Shown: positions 1 to 8,543 of the stretch, piece by piece
Numbering within the stretch: the first letter of the stretch is position 1
Layout of the letters: each line of letters starts with the position of its first letter
NCBI RefSeq assembly: GCF_024756275.1
Contig: NZ_JANUGQ010000004.1
Coordinates: 62,001 to 126,000 of the forward strand
Source of the DNA: Streptomyces pyxinae
GTDB lineage: Bacteria > Actinomycetota > Actinomycetes > Streptomycetales > Streptomycetaceae
Length of the DNA: 64,000 nt
Direction: 5' to 3'
The notes under the pieces: model-generated
What the model was told of the DNA's origin: nothing
Seen by the model: the letters and a program-made list of their open reading frames with translations, nothing else
The model's database searches: none
Made by a program: the position numbers and the translations under genes

Positions 1-423
1 GCGGGTGGCACCGAAGGCGGGGCCCTCCGTGAACGGCCACTGGCCCAGTTCGCAGGAGTTGGTCTTGCCGACGACGATCGCCCCGGCGGCCCGGAGCCTG
101 CGCACCGCCTCTCCGTCGGCGGTGGCGGCCGGCAGGGTGCCCGCGCAGCCGAAGGCGGTGGGCAGCCCGGCGACATCGGTGTCGTCCTTGACCGCCACCG
201 GCACGCCGAGCAGTGGCAGCCGCTCCCCCGTCGCCAGCCTGCGGTCGGCGTCCTCGGCCTCGGCGAGCGCGGCCTCCGCCCGTACACACCGGAAGGCGTT
301 GAGGGTCGCCCGGCTCGTCTCGATCCGCTCCAGCGCGTCCAGCACCAGGGCGGCCGAACTGACCCGACCCTCCGTCAACCGCTGTATCTGATCCGTCAGT
401 CCGGCGATGGCTTCGGTCGGCAT
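1..423 (-). CDS. amidase signature family protein (C-terminus outside window)
   Basis: The first 141 codons of an amidase-signature (AS) hydrolase are visible, starting at ATG 423 and running off the left edge. The stretch GVPVAVKDDTDVAG carries the Lys expected as the first member of the Ser-cisSer-Lys triad, and GKTNSCELG follows the usual GKTN turn of the family. The two serines lie beyond the window. It is read downstream of the F420-linked oxidoreductase with a 105-nt gap, probably as one transcript. AS enzymes hydrolyse amides or ureides; in this setting a ureide or hydantoin-derived amide is plausible, but the substrate is inferred. It is not broken inside the window. Confidence 0.85.
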   Translation of the reverse strand, partial: MPTEAIAGLTDQIQRLTEGRVSSAALVLDALERIETSRATLNAFRCVRAEAALAEAEDADRRLATGERLPLLGVPVAVKDDTDVAGLPTAFGCAGTLPAATADGEAVRRLRAAGAIVVGKTNSCELGQWPFTEGPAFGATR

Positions 424-528
424 GGGCCGGAGCCTACTGGACGGTAGGGAAGGTGTCAGCAGGGCGACCGGAGCGGTCCCGGGGCGGCCGGGAGCACCCC
501 CGTTCAGGCCCGGCGGCCCCACCGGGCC

Positions 529-1530
529 TCAGCCGTTGACCGCCGGGATGACCTCGGAGCCGTACGCGTCGACGGTGGCCTCCTTGGCGTCGTGCATCGC
601 GTAGAGCGCGAACTGATCGACCCCCAGGTCGCGCAGGGCGAGCAGCTTCTCGGTGTGCGCGCCGGCCGGACCCAGCAGACAGAAGCGGTCCACGATCTCG
701 TCCGGCACGAACTCGGTGGAGGGGTTGCCCGCCCGCCCGTGGTGGCGGTAGTCGTAGCCCTCACGGGCCTTGATGTACGCGGTGAGCGCCTCGGGCACCG
801 CGTCGGAGTGCTCGCCGTACCGGCTCACCAGGTCGGCCACGTGGTTGCCGACCATGCCGCCGAACCACCGGCACTGCTCGCGGGCGTGCGCCAGGTCGTC
901 GCCCACGTACGCGGGCGCGGCGACGCAGATGGTCAGCTCGGCCGGGTCCCGGCCCGCCTCCTCGGCCGCCCGGCGGACGGATCTGATCATCCACTCGGTG
1001 AGGGCGGGATCGGCCAGTTGGAGAATGAAGCCGTCCGCCTCGCGCCCGGCGAGGGCCAGCGCCTTCGGCCCGTACGCGGCCATCCAGACCGGGAGCCGGC
1101 CGTCGCGCACCCACGGGATGCGGATCGAGCGGCCGTCCACCCGGGCCTCTCGCCCCTCGGCCAGGTCCCGGATGGCCCGCATCGCCTCACCGAGCCGGGC
1201 CAGAGTGGTGGGCGGGCGCCCGGCGACGCGCAGCGCGGAGTCGCCTCGTCCGATCCCGCAGACGGTGCGATTGCCGTACATGTCGTTGAGGGTGGCGAAG
1301 GTGGAGGCGGTCACCTCCCAGCTCCGGGTGACGGGGTTGGTGACCATCGGGCCGACGGTCAGGGCACGCGTGTGCTCCAGAATCCGGCTGTGGATGACGA
1401 ACGGTTCCTGCCAGAGCACGGCGGAGTCGAAGGTCCAGCCGTAGCGGAAGCCATGGCGTTCCGCGCGCCGCATCAGGCTGACCACCGCCGAGGCGGGCGG
1501 GTCGGTCTGGAGGACGAGTCCGAAGTCCAT
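529..1530 (-). CDS. LLM-class F420-dependent oxidoreductase (TIGR03842-like)
   Basis: This 333-aa luciferase-like monooxygenase-fold protein resembles the F420-dependent oxidoreductase subfamily known as TIGR03842. That subfamily is often found next to dihydropyrimidinase and related ring-opening genes. The N-terminus MDFGLVLQTDPPASAVV, the CGIGRGDSALRVAGR segment and the WMAAYGPKALALAGREADG segment match the TIM-barrel cofactor-binding pattern. ATG 1530 is preceded by GAGGAG at a suitable distance. The amidase lies 105 nt downstream, and the sodium symporter is divergent 525 bp away. Family membership is clear. Its reaction is unproven; a redox step on a pyrimidine or hydantoin ring is inferred from context. 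Confidence 0.85.
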   Translation of the reverse strand: MDFGLVLQTDPPASAVVSLMRRAERHGFRYGWTFDSAVLWQEPFVIHSRILEHTRALTVGPMVTNPVTRSWEVTASTFATLNDMYGNRTVCGIGRGDSALRVAGRPPTTLARLGEAMRAIRDLAEGREARVDGRSIRIPWVRDGRLPVWMAAYGPKALALAGREADGFILQLADPALTEWMIRSVRRAAEEAGRDPAELTICVAAPAYVGDDLAHAREQCRWFGGMVGNHVADLVSRYGEHSDAVPEALTAYIKAREGYDYRHHGRAGNPSTEFVPDEIVDRFCLLGPAGAHTEKLLALRDLGVDQFALYAMHDAKEATVDAYGSEVIPAVNG

Positions 1531-2055
1531 CCGGGGTCTCCTCGGTCAAGGTACTGGCAGATGGCGCGGGGGGCTTCTTCCGGAGAAGCCTTCCACGCCG
1601 GTCCTCGCTCAACCGTCGGCCCGCGCTCCGCGCCCCTTCGCGGACGGCGGTGCCCGTCCCTTCCCGGACGGCGGCCTCCTCCGGTCCCCGGACGGCCGTG
1701 TCCTCCGGACCGGCTGCCGCGCGGGTGCCCGGAGGTGGCCGGGATGCCTCACCGGGGCGCCCATCAAGGACAACAGAAACAGACAGAAACCATCACCGCC
1801 GTGCGCGCTGCGCCTCCTCGCACTCCTCGCAGTCCGCGCCCTCCCACACCGGAGCCACCGAGCCTCGCCACCCAAGTGACGACTGTCCACTGCCGGAACG
1901 GATCGTTCGTGTCCTGCGGTCGGCCCCTCTTCCCTCGCCGTCGGATCGCGATCCAGATCACAATCCAACAAAGAACACCAGCTCATCCGTTCAGTTTCCG
2001 AACGCCGGGGCGTAGGTTCCGGCAGGAACTGTTCACGCGACGAAGCGGGTTCCCC
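1531..2055. promoter_or_regulatory. divergent intergenic region between oxidoreductase and symporter
   Basis: There is no convincing gene in these 525 bp. The right half is noticeably AT-richer (around 1940-2000), as expected of a promoter. A 14-bp palindrome GTTCC-GGCA-GGAAC at 2016-2029 lies 26 nt before the symporter start and overlaps a possible -10 (TAGGTT, 2014-2019). This is a plausible operator, but the bound protein is unknown. Confidence 0.45.
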
Positions 2056-3741
2056 ATGCATACCCACGCGGATCTGCCCCTGGCCGTCGGGCTGCGGCTG
2101 CCGACCAACGGGCTCGACTACGCCATCCTGGCGATTTACTTTCTCGTCGTCCTGGGCATCGGCTTCGCCGCCCGGCGCAGTGTGCGGACCAGTCTCGACT
2201 TCTTCCTCTCCGGGCGGTCGCTGCCCGCCTGGGTCACCGGTCTGGCGTTCGTGGCGGCCAACCTGGGCGCCACCGAGATCCTGGGCATGGCGGCGACCGG
2301 CGCGCAGTACGGTGTCGCCGTCGTCCACTGGTACTGGATCGGCGCCGTTCCGGCGATGGTCTTCCTCGGCCTGGTGATGATGCCGTTCTACTACGGCTCC
2401 AAGGTCCGTTCGGTGCCGGAGTTCCTGCTCCAGCGGTTCGACCGGAGCGCCCATCTGCTCAGTTCGGCGCTGTTCGCCTTCGCCGCCGTGCTGATCGCGG
2501 GCGTCAACCTGTACGCGCTGTCGATCGTGGTCGAGGCGCTGCTGGGCTGGCCGCAGTGGGTCTCGATCGTCGTGGCGGGGCTGTTCGTGCTCGCGTACAT
2601 CACGGTCGGCGGTCTGTCCTCGGCCATCTACAACGAGGTGCTCCAGTTCTTCGTGATCCTGGCGGCGCTGATCCCGCTGACCGTGCTCGGGCTCAAGCGG
2701 GCGGGCGGCTGGGACGGGCTGAGCGCCACGCTGACCGAGCGGCACGGTGAGGCGTTCCTGCACGCCTGGTCCGGTACGGGCATCGGCGAGGCGAACCCGC
2801 TCGGCGCCAACTGGCTCACCATCGTGCTGGGCCTGGGCTTCGTCCTCTCCTTCGGCTACTGGACCACCAACTTCGCCGAGGTGCAGCGGGCGCTTTCCGC
2901 CAGGAACCTCTCCGCCGCCCGCCGCACCCCGCTGATCGCCGCCTTCCCCAAGATGTTCATCGTCTTCCTGGTGATGATCCCGGGGCTGGTGGCCGCCGCG
3001 ATCGTCCCGGAGATCGGCACCTCCGGTTCGGACCTCACCTACAACGACGCCATCCCGCTGCTCATGCGGGAACTGCTGCCCAACGGGGTGCTCGGCATCG
3101 CCGTCACCGGTCTGCTCGCCGCCTTCATGGCCGGCATGGCCGCCAATGTGTCGTCGTTCAACACCGTGTTCACCTCGGACATCTGGGCCCGGTACGTGGT
3201 CCGGGACCGTGACGACGAGTACTACCTGCGATTCGGCCGTCTGATCACCGCCGTCGGAGTGCTCGCCTCCATCGGCACGGCCTTCCTCGCCGCCAGCTTC
3301 TCCAACATCATGGGCTATCTGCAGACGCTGTTCTCGTTCTTCAACGTCCCGATGTTCGTGGTCTTCGTCATCGGCATGTTCTGGAAGCGCGCCTCGGTGA
3401 AGTCCGGTGTCTGGGGGCTGGCCGCGGGCACCACCGCCGCGATGGTCAACTACTTCGTCTTCTACCGGCAGGGCGTCATCGCCATCCCGTCCGAGCAGGG
3501 CGCCAACTTCGTCTCCGCGATCGTCGGCTTCGTCGCGGGCGCGGTCGTCATGGTCGGGGTGTCCCTGTTCACCGCGCCGAAGCCCGCCGCCGAACTGGCC
3601 GGCCTGGTCTACGGAACCACCTCGCCGGGCATGACGGAGCCCCCGGACGAGAGCGACCGGGCCTGGTACCGCCGCCCGGCGCTGCTGGGCTGGGGCGCCG
3701 TCGTCCTGGCCGTCGCCTGCTACCTCCCGTACTCCCTCTGA
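2056..3741 (+). CDS. sodium:solute symporter (SSS family)
   Basis: This 561-aa integral membrane protein of the SSS family probably imports the substrate of the neighbouring hydantoin/pyrimidine pathway. It begins with a short polar leader, then YAILAIYFLVVLGIGFAAR as the first membrane segment, followed by FFLSGRSLPAW and the GLAFVAANLGATEILGMA region. That last region corresponds to the SSS segment around the sodium site. More than ten further hydrophobic segments follow, ending with LLGWGAVVLAVACYL. The ATG at 2056 is chosen because the homologous, membrane-like sequence begins there; the frame stays open upstream but the translation is not protein-like. A small membrane protein follows after 41 nt. 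Uracil, hydantoin or ureide import is inference. Confidence 0.9.
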   Translation: MHTHADLPLAVGLRLPTNGLDYAILAIYFLVVLGIGFAARRSVRTSLDFFLSGRSLPAWVTGLAFVAANLGATEILGMAATGAQYGVAVVHWYWIGAVPAMVFLGLVMMPFYYGSKVRSVPEFLLQRFDRSAHLLSSALFAFAAVLIAGVNLYALSIVVEALLGWPQWVSIVVAGLFVLAYITVGGLSSAIYNEVLQFFVILAALIPLTVLGLKRAGGWDGLSATLTERHGEAFLHAWSGTGIGEANPLGANWLTIVLGLGFVLSFGYWTTNFAEVQRALSARNLSAARRTPLIAAFPKMFIVFLVMIPGLVAAAIVPEIGTSGSDLTYNDAIPLLMRELLPNGVLGIAVTGLLAAFMAGMAANVSSFNTVFTSDIWARYVVRDRDDEYYLRFGRLITAVGVLASIGTAFLAASFSNIMGYLQTLFSFFNVPMFVVFVIGMFWKRASVKSGVWGLAAGTTAAMVNYFVFYRQGVIAIPSEQGANFVSAIVGFVAGAVVMVGVSLFTAPKPAAELAGLVYGTTSPGMTEPPDESDRAWYRRPALLGWGAVVLAVACYLPYSL

Positions 3742-3782
3742 CTTCTTCCGACTCCTTCTGACCGCCCGGAGGCTGATCGCCC

Positions 3783-4115
3783 ATGTCCGCACCGCACTCG
3801 GAACCGCACTCCGCGCCCGGCTCCACGCCACCGCCCGCCGAACTGCGTGAGGAAGTCACCCGCCTGGAGGCGAAGTCCGCGACGGCGGCCCGGCTCTTCG
3901 ACATCCGCCGCATCATCGGGGGGCTGTTCACCGTCTACGGGGTCATCGTCACCGTCGCCGGTCTGCTGGCCTCCGACGCCGAGCTGAGAAAGGCCCAGGG
4001 GATCAACATCAACCTCTGGACCGGGCTGGCGATGCTCGCCCTCGGGCTGCTGTTCCTGCTCTGGATGCGGCTGCGCCCAGCCCAGCCGCCGGCCGCGCCG
4101 CCGGAGACGGACTGA
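3783..4115 (+). CDS. small two-helix membrane protein downstream of the symporter
   Basis: This 110-aa protein has a Pro/Ser-rich start, a charged stretch (ELREEVTRLEAKSATAARLF) suited to a short helix, then two hydrophobic segments near residues 43-62 and 80-99. It is probably co-transcribed with the symporter, 41 nt upstream. No enzymatic motif is visible. By position it may be an accessory or stability subunit of the transporter. This is an inference from adjacency only. Confidence 0.8.
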   Translation: MSAPHSEPHSAPGSTPPPAELREEVTRLEAKSATAARLFDIRRIIGGLFTVYGVIVTVAGLLASDAELRKAQGININLWTGLAMLALGLLFLLWMRLRPAQPPAAPPETD

Positions 4116-4198
4116 GCGGGACCCCGGCGCCACGGGCACGGTGTCACGGGCGGGGGCGGAGCGGGGCTCCGGCCCTTCCCCCCGCCCGCCTCCGGCGC

Positions 4199-4237
4199 GG
4201 GTACGCGCTCAGGGCACCCCGGGTACGTGCTCAGGGC
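4199..4237. repeat. 17-bp direct repeat in a convergent intergenic region
   Basis: GGGTACGCGCTCAGGGC at 4199-4215 recurs with one mismatch (GGGTACGTGCTCAGGGC) at 4221-4237, a 22-bp period. It lies between the convergent ends of the small membrane protein and the nitroreductase-like gene. Its role is unknown. Confidence 0.6.
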
Positions 4238-4265
4238 GAGCGGCACGGACACGGGCCGCGCGCGG

Positions 4266-4697
4266 TCACGCGGGGTCGAGCACGAACACCGGGATCCGGC
4301 GGTCCGTCCTGGTCTGGTAGTCCGCGTAGGGCGGGAACGCCGCCACGGCCCGCTCCCACCACCGCGCGCGCTCGTCGCCGGACGCCTCCCGGGCGATATA
4401 GGTCTTCGTCACCGTCCCGTCCTGGAGCGAGACCTCCGGATGCGCCGTGATGTTGTGGTACCAGACGGGGTTCTCGGGTGCGCCGCCCTTCGAGGCGACG
4501 ACCGCGTAGCTGCCGTTGTGCTCCACCCGCATCACCGGCGTGTGGCGCGGCCTGCCGGACTTCGCCCCGCGCAGCGTCAGCAGCACGATGGGCAGGCCGG
4601 CCACCCCGACGCCCTCCGTCGTCCCGGTCCGCAGGATCTGCTCGATCTGTTCGCCGACCCAGGCCGGCACGCTGGATTCCGCCTTCTCGTCGCTCAT
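4266..4697 (-). CDS. deazaflavin (F420)-dependent nitroreductase family protein
   Basis: This 143-aa protein is of the Ddn/FGD-related nitroreductase fold (PF04075 type). Recognisable family segments are LLTLRGAKSGRPRHTPVM, VASKGGAPENPVWYHNI and the C-terminal PVFVLDP. These proteins bind the deazaflavin F420, and some reduce quinones or nitro compounds. ATG 4697 (MSDEKAESSV) fits the family's usual N-terminus; an upstream ATG at 4760 would add 21 residues with no family resemblance. It lies downstream of the hydantoinase gene on the same strand, separated by 154 nt. It is the second F420-type enzyme in the cluster. Its substrate cannot be told from sequence. Confidence 0.85.
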   Translation of the reverse strand: MSDEKAESSVPAWVGEQIEQILRTGTTEGVGVAGLPIVLLTLRGAKSGRPRHTPVMRVEHNGSYAVVASKGGAPENPVWYHNITAHPEVSLQDGTVTKTYIAREASGDERARWWERAVAAFPPYADYQTRTDRRIPVFVLDPA

Positions 4698-4851
4698 GCC
4701 GGCTTCGAACCCGGCGACCCCCCGGGTTATTCCGCGCGCGGCACCGCCGCACGGGGACACCCGCCGTGTTCACGCCACCCACCCCGCCCCGGGCGACTCC
4801 GGGCTCCGCGCCGGGCCGCCACGTGCCGGGCGGTGCCGCGCGACCCCGGGG

Positions 4852-6243
4852 TCAGCCCGGGTACTGGAAGGTGGCACGGGGCACGAACCTTCCGTGGCCG
4901 GCACGGCCCACGTACGTTCTCCGGTCGATGACGACCTCGCCGCGCGAGAGGACCGTCTCGACCTGGCCGGTGACCGTCCTCCCCTCGTACGCCGAGTAGT
5001 CGACGTTCATGTGGTGGGTCTCGGCCGACAGGGTCTGGACGGCGTGCGGGTCGTAGATGACGACGTCCGCGTCGGCTCCCGGTGCGATCGTGCCCTTCCG
5101 CGGATGGAGGCCGAACATCCGGGCCGGGGCGGCGCAGGCGATCTCGATCCAGCGCCGGCGCGAGATGTGCCCGTCCAGGACGGCCTGATGGAGCAGGTCC
5201 ATGCGGTTCTCCACGCCGGGGAGACCATTGGGGATCTTCGAGAAGTCCCCTCGGCCGAGTTCCTTCTGCCCGGTGAAGCAGAAGGGGCAGTGATCGGTGG
5301 AGACCACCTGGAGGTCGTCGGTCCGCAGTCCCCGCCACAGCGCCGCCTGGTGCTCCTTCGGCCGCAGCGGGGTCGAGCAGACGTACTTGGCTCCCTCGAA
5401 GCCCGGCTCCGCGAGGTTGTCCGCGGACAGGAAGAGGTACTGCGGGCAGGTCTCGCCGAAGACCGGCAGCCCCTGGTCGCGGGCGGCGGTCAGTTCCGCG
5501 ACCGCTTCCTCCGCCGACACGTGCACCACGTACAGCGGAGCCTCCGCCACCCGGGCCAGCTGGATCGCCCGGTGGGTCGCCTCCGCCTCCAGGAGCGCCC
5601 GGCGGACCTCCCCGTGATGGCGGGGATCGGTATCGCCCCGGGCGAGGGCCTGTTCGACCAGGACGTCGATCGCGATGCCGTTCTCCGCGTGCGTCATGAT
5701 CAGCCCGCCCGTGTCACCGGCCTGCTGCATCGCCCGCAGGATCTGCCCGTCGTCCGAGTAGAAGACCCCCGGATACGCCATGAACAATTTGAACGAGGTC
5801 ACGCCCTGCTCGACGAGGCCGGGCATCTCCCGGAGCGTCGACTCGTTCACGTCCGACATGATCATGTGGAACGCGTAGTCGATCGCGCAGTTCCCGTCCG
5901 CCTTCGCATGCCAGGCGTCCAGTCCGACCCGGAGCGCCTCTCCCTTCGGCTGCACCGCGAAGTCGACGATCGTCGTCGTCCCGCCCCACGCCGCGGCTCG
6001 TGTCCCCGTCTCGAACGTGTCCGACGCGAAGGTGCCGCCGAACGGCAGCTCCATGTGCGTGTGCGCGTCCACGCCACCCGGGATCACATACTTTCCGGCG
6101 GCGTCGATCACCCGGTCGGCGGTCCAGTCCTGGCTGCCCGGCGCGGCCAGGGCCGCGATCCGCTCGCCGTCGAGGAGCACCTCCGCGTGGAATTCGTCGG
6201 AGGCGGTGACGACCAGTCCGCCGGTGATCAGAGTGCGTGCCAT
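4852..6243 (-). CDS. hydA: dihydropyrimidinase / D-hydantoinase
   Basis: This 463-aa cyclic amidohydrolase opens dihydropyrimidine or hydantoin rings to N-carbamoyl products. The binuclear metal site is complete: H61 and H63 in DAHTHME, K152 for carbamylation in TSFKLFMAYPG, H185 in MTHAENG, H241 in VVHVSAEEA and D317 in STDHCPF. The length is normal for the family. ATG 6243 has GAGGA upstream. It follows the aminotransferase gene on the same strand after 89 nt, but a perfect 14-bp hairpin lies between them. The product would feed the beta-ureidopropionase encoded two genes upstream, which supports dihydropyrimidine degradation over hydantoin salvage. Confidence 0.95.
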   Translation of the reverse strand: MARTLITGGLVVTASDEFHAEVLLDGERIAALAAPGSQDWTADRVIDAAGKYVIPGGVDAHTHMELPFGGTFASDTFETGTRAAAWGGTTTIVDFAVQPKGEALRVGLDAWHAKADGNCAIDYAFHMIMSDVNESTLREMPGLVEQGVTSFKLFMAYPGVFYSDDGQILRAMQQAGDTGGLIMTHAENGIAIDVLVEQALARGDTDPRHHGEVRRALLEAEATHRAIQLARVAEAPLYVVHVSAEEAVAELTAARDQGLPVFGETCPQYLFLSADNLAEPGFEGAKYVCSTPLRPKEHQAALWRGLRTDDLQVVSTDHCPFCFTGQKELGRGDFSKIPNGLPGVENRMDLLHQAVLDGHISRRRWIEIACAAPARMFGLHPRKGTIAPGADADVVIYDPHAVQTLSAETHHMNVDYSAYEGRTVTGQVETVLSRGEVVIDRRTYVGRAGHGRFVPRATFQYPG

Positions 6244-6293
6244 GGCGGGTCCTCATCTCATCTCGCGTCGGGGAGCGCGGCGGGGGCCGCTGT

Positions 6294-6327
6294 GCCCGGG
6301 GCCCCGGCCCGCGCCGGGGCCCCGGGC
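6294..6327 (-). terminator. 14-bp perfect hairpin between aminotransferase and hydantoinase genes
   Basis: GCCCGGGGCCCCGG at 6294-6307 pairs perfectly with CCGGGGCCCCGGGC at 6314-6327 around a 6-nt loop. It starts 5 nt after the aminotransferase stop codon. There is no T-tract, which is usual for Streptomyces terminators. As it sits inside a same-strand gene series it probably lowers read-through to hydA. Confidence 0.6.
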
Positions 6328-6332
6328 CGGCC

Positions 6333-7613
6333 TCAGAGGGAGCGGAGGGCTCGTTCCAGGACGGCCGCGCCCTCCTCCGCCTCCGTCACGGTCAGCGAGA
6401 GCGGCGGCGCGATCCGCAGGGCGCTGGTGCCGTGGCCACCGCCCTTGCCGAGGAGCAGCCCGCCCTCCCGTGCCGCCTCCAGAACGGCGGTGACCGCCTC
6501 CGGGGCGGCCTCGTCGGTGCCCGGCCGGACCAGTTCGATCCCGAGCATCAGCCCCCGGCCGCGTACCTCCCTCACGTGCGGCACGCCCGCGGCGGCGGCC
6601 CGGAGCCGTTCGAGAAGCAGCCCGCCGACCCGCCGGGCGTTGCCCTGGAGGTCGTGTTCCAGCAGGTACGAGAGGTTGGCGAGACCGGCGGCCATGGTGA
6701 CCGGGGAGCCGCCGAAGGTGGAGATGGAGTTCGCGTCCAGGGAGTCCATCACCTCGGCCCGGGCCACCACGCCGCCGATGGACATGCCGTTGCCGATGCC
6801 CTTGGCGAAGGTGAGGATGTCCGGCGGGCCCGCGGCGCCGTGCGCCTGCCAGCCCCAGAAGTGGTCGCCGGTACGGCCCCAGCCGGTCTGCACCTCGTCG
6901 GAGATCCACAGCACCCCGTGCCGGTCGAGCACCTCCCGGAAGGCCGCGTACAGCCCGTCGGGCGGAGAGGTGAAGCCGCCGACGCCCTGCACGGGTTCGG
7001 CGATCAGCGCGGCCACGTCACCGGAGTGCCCGAGCAGGTCCTCCAGGTCCGCGACGCAGGCGGCGGTGAACGCCTCGTCGGAGAGACCGGCGAACGGGCC
7101 CCTGGTCCGGACGCCGCCATGCACGTACAGCGTCTGGAGCGGGGAGAGGCCGGTGGGCGACCAGGCACGGTTGCCGGTGATCGAGACGGTGGAGAAGGAG
7201 CGTCCGTGGTAGCTGTTGCGCATGGCCAGGATCTGCTGCGAGCGGCGGTGGCAGGTGGCGAGCAGCAGCGCGGTGTCGTTGGCCTCGGTGCCGGAGGTGG
7301 TGAAGAAGACCCGGGCGTCGGGGATGCCGGAGAGCGCGGCCACGCGTTCGGCCAGCTCGATCATGGGGCGGTTGAGGTAGAGGGTGGAGGAGTGGATCAG
7401 CCGGCCGGCCTGCTCGCTCACCGCCTTGGTGACCTCCGGCAGGGCGTGCGCGGTCATGGTGGTGAGAATGCCGCCGAAGAAGTCCAGATAGCGCCGGCCC
7501 TCGGCGTCCCAGACGTACCGGCCCTCCCCGTGGGTGAGTTCGATCGGGTCCCGGTAGTAGAGGGCGACCCAGTCGGGGAGGACGGCCCGGTGGCGGGCGA
7601 GCAGCTCGTTCAC
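6333..7613 (-). CDS. class III aminotransferase (beta-alanine/GABA type)
   Basis: This 426-aa PLP-dependent class III aminotransferase is likely to convert beta-alanine to malonate semialdehyde after pyrimidine ring opening. Visible features are YLDFFGGILTTMTAHALP near the N-terminus, FFTTSGTEANDTALL for phosphate binding, WISDEVQTGWGRTGDHF with the cofactor-pairing Asp, and LTFAKGIGNG with the PLP lysine at about K271. The GTG at 7613 is chosen because it overlaps the stop of the upstream amidohydrolase as GTGA, with a G-rich site upstream. Translational coupling is therefore likely. Exact amino donor specificity is inferred from neighbours. Confidence 0.9.
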   Translation of the reverse strand: MNELLARHRAVLPDWVALYYRDPIELTHGEGRYVWDAEGRRYLDFFGGILTTMTAHALPEVTKAVSEQAGRLIHSSTLYLNRPMIELAERVAALSGIPDARVFFTTSGTEANDTALLLATCHRRSQQILAMRNSYHGRSFSTVSITGNRAWSPTGLSPLQTLYVHGGVRTRGPFAGLSDEAFTAACVADLEDLLGHSGDVAALIAEPVQGVGGFTSPPDGLYAAFREVLDRHGVLWISDEVQTGWGRTGDHFWGWQAHGAAGPPDILTFAKGIGNGMSIGGVVARAEVMDSLDANSISTFGGSPVTMAAGLANLSYLLEHDLQGNARRVGGLLLERLRAAAAGVPHVREVRGRGLMLGIELVRPGTDEAAPEAVTAVLEAAREGGLLLGKGGGHGTSALRIAPPLSLTVTEAEEGAAVLERALRSL

Positions 7614-8452
7614 GGCCGCACCAGCCCCTCGTAGGCGTCGGGCCGCCGGTCCCGGTAGAAGGCCCACTGCTGCCGCACGGTGTCGATGAGGCCGAAGTCG
7701 AGGTCGCGGACGATCAGTTCCTCCTCCTTGTCGGAGGCGGGGTCGCCGACGAAGGTGCCGCGCGGGTCGACGAAGTAGCTGGTGCCGTAGAAGTCGTTGT
7801 CACCGTACTCCTCGCGGCCGACACGGTTGATCGCGGCGACGAAGTACTCGTTGGCGACGGCGGCCGCGGGCTGTTCCAGCCGCCAGAGATGGGCGGAGAG
7901 CCCGCGATGGGTGGCGGACGGGTTGTAGACCAGCTGTGCGCCGGCCAGCCCGAGTTGGCGCCAGCCCTCCGGGAAGTGCCGGTCGTAGCAGATGTACACA
8001 CCGACCCGGCCGACGGCGGTGTCGAAGACGGGCCAGCCGAGGTTGCCGGGACGGAAGTAGTACTTTTCCCAGAACCCCTTGACCTGGGGAATGTGATGCT
8101 TGCGGTACTTCCCCAGGTAGCTCCCGTCGGCGTCGATCACGGCGGCGGTGTTGTAGTAGAAGCCGCTGTCCTCGATCTCGAAGACCGGAACGACGATCAC
8201 CAGACCGGTCTCCTGGGCCAGTTCCCGCATCCGGCGGACGGTGGGGCCGTCCGGAACGGGCTCGGCCCAGCGGTAGTGCTCGGGCTCCTGTACCTGCGGG
8301 AAGTACGGGGCGTTGAACACCTCCTGGAAGCCGATCACCTTCGCGCCCTGCCGGGCGGCCTCCCGGGCGTGCTCCTCATGCTTGGCGATCATGGACTCGG
8401 TGTCGCCGGTCCAGGTCGCCTGGACGAGCGCGGCACGTACGACATGGGACAT
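7610..8452 (-). CDS. nitrilase-superfamily amidohydrolase (beta-ureidopropionase type)
   Basis: This 280-aa carbon-nitrogen hydrolase is probably N-carbamoyl-beta-alanine amidohydrolase, releasing beta-alanine, ammonia and CO2. The Glu-Lys-Cys triad is visible at E44 (GFQEVFNAPYF), K118 (KYRKHHIPQ) and C155 (YICYDRHFPEG). ATG 8452 is chosen over an ATG 18 nt upstream because AAGGAG is correctly spaced before it and MSHVVRAALVQ fits the family start. It is the first gene of a minus-strand operon, and its stop codon overlaps the aminotransferase start. N-carbamoylputrescine hydrolysis is the main alternative, but the hydantoinase nearby favours the ureidopropionase reading. Confidence 0.9.
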   Translation of the reverse strand: MSHVVRAALVQATWTGDTESMIAKHEEHAREAARQGAKVIGFQEVFNAPYFPQVQEPEHYRWAEPVPDGPTVRRMRELAQETGLVIVVPVFEIEDSGFYYNTAAVIDADGSYLGKYRKHHIPQVKGFWEKYYFRPGNLGWPVFDTAVGRVGVYICYDRHFPEGWRQLGLAGAQLVYNPSATHRGLSAHLWRLEQPAAAVANEYFVAAINRVGREEYGDNDFYGTSYFVDPRGTFVGDPASDKEEELIVRDLDFGLIDTVRQQWAFYRDRRPDAYEGLVRP

Positions 8453-8514
8453 GAGCTGCTCCTTCGGCACGGCGCGACGAGCCTCTACGCGGGTGGACGG
8501 GTGCGTAGGAAGCG

Positions 8515-8543
8515 AACGTAAGCCTCGTCACACCCCGGAGCAA
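8515..8543 (-). promoter_or_regulatory. candidate sigma-70-type promoter for the amidohydrolase operon
   Basis: Read on the minus strand, TTGCTC (8543-8538), a 17-nt spacer and TACGTT (8520-8515) resemble -35 and -10 elements. They lie about 60 nt upstream of the amidohydrolase start. The call rests on spacing and consensus only. Confidence 0.4.

Noticed and set aside
2016..2029. AllR-type operator before the sodium symporter
   Set aside because: TTCCGGCAGGAA has the right half-site letters but the wrong spacing, and no second copy lies 21 bp away.
1609..3831. Long open frame opposite to the symporter gene
   Set aside because: It is Asp/Glu/His/Gly-rich with no domains, the typical mirror image of a GC-rich coding strand.
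4698..4722. tRNA-like T-arm (GTTCGAA flanked by GCCGG and CCGGC) before the nitroreductase-like gene
   Set aside because: The loop would be 8 nt, and no acceptor, D or anticodon arms can be built upstream on either strand. It is a chance hairpin, and no integrase is near.
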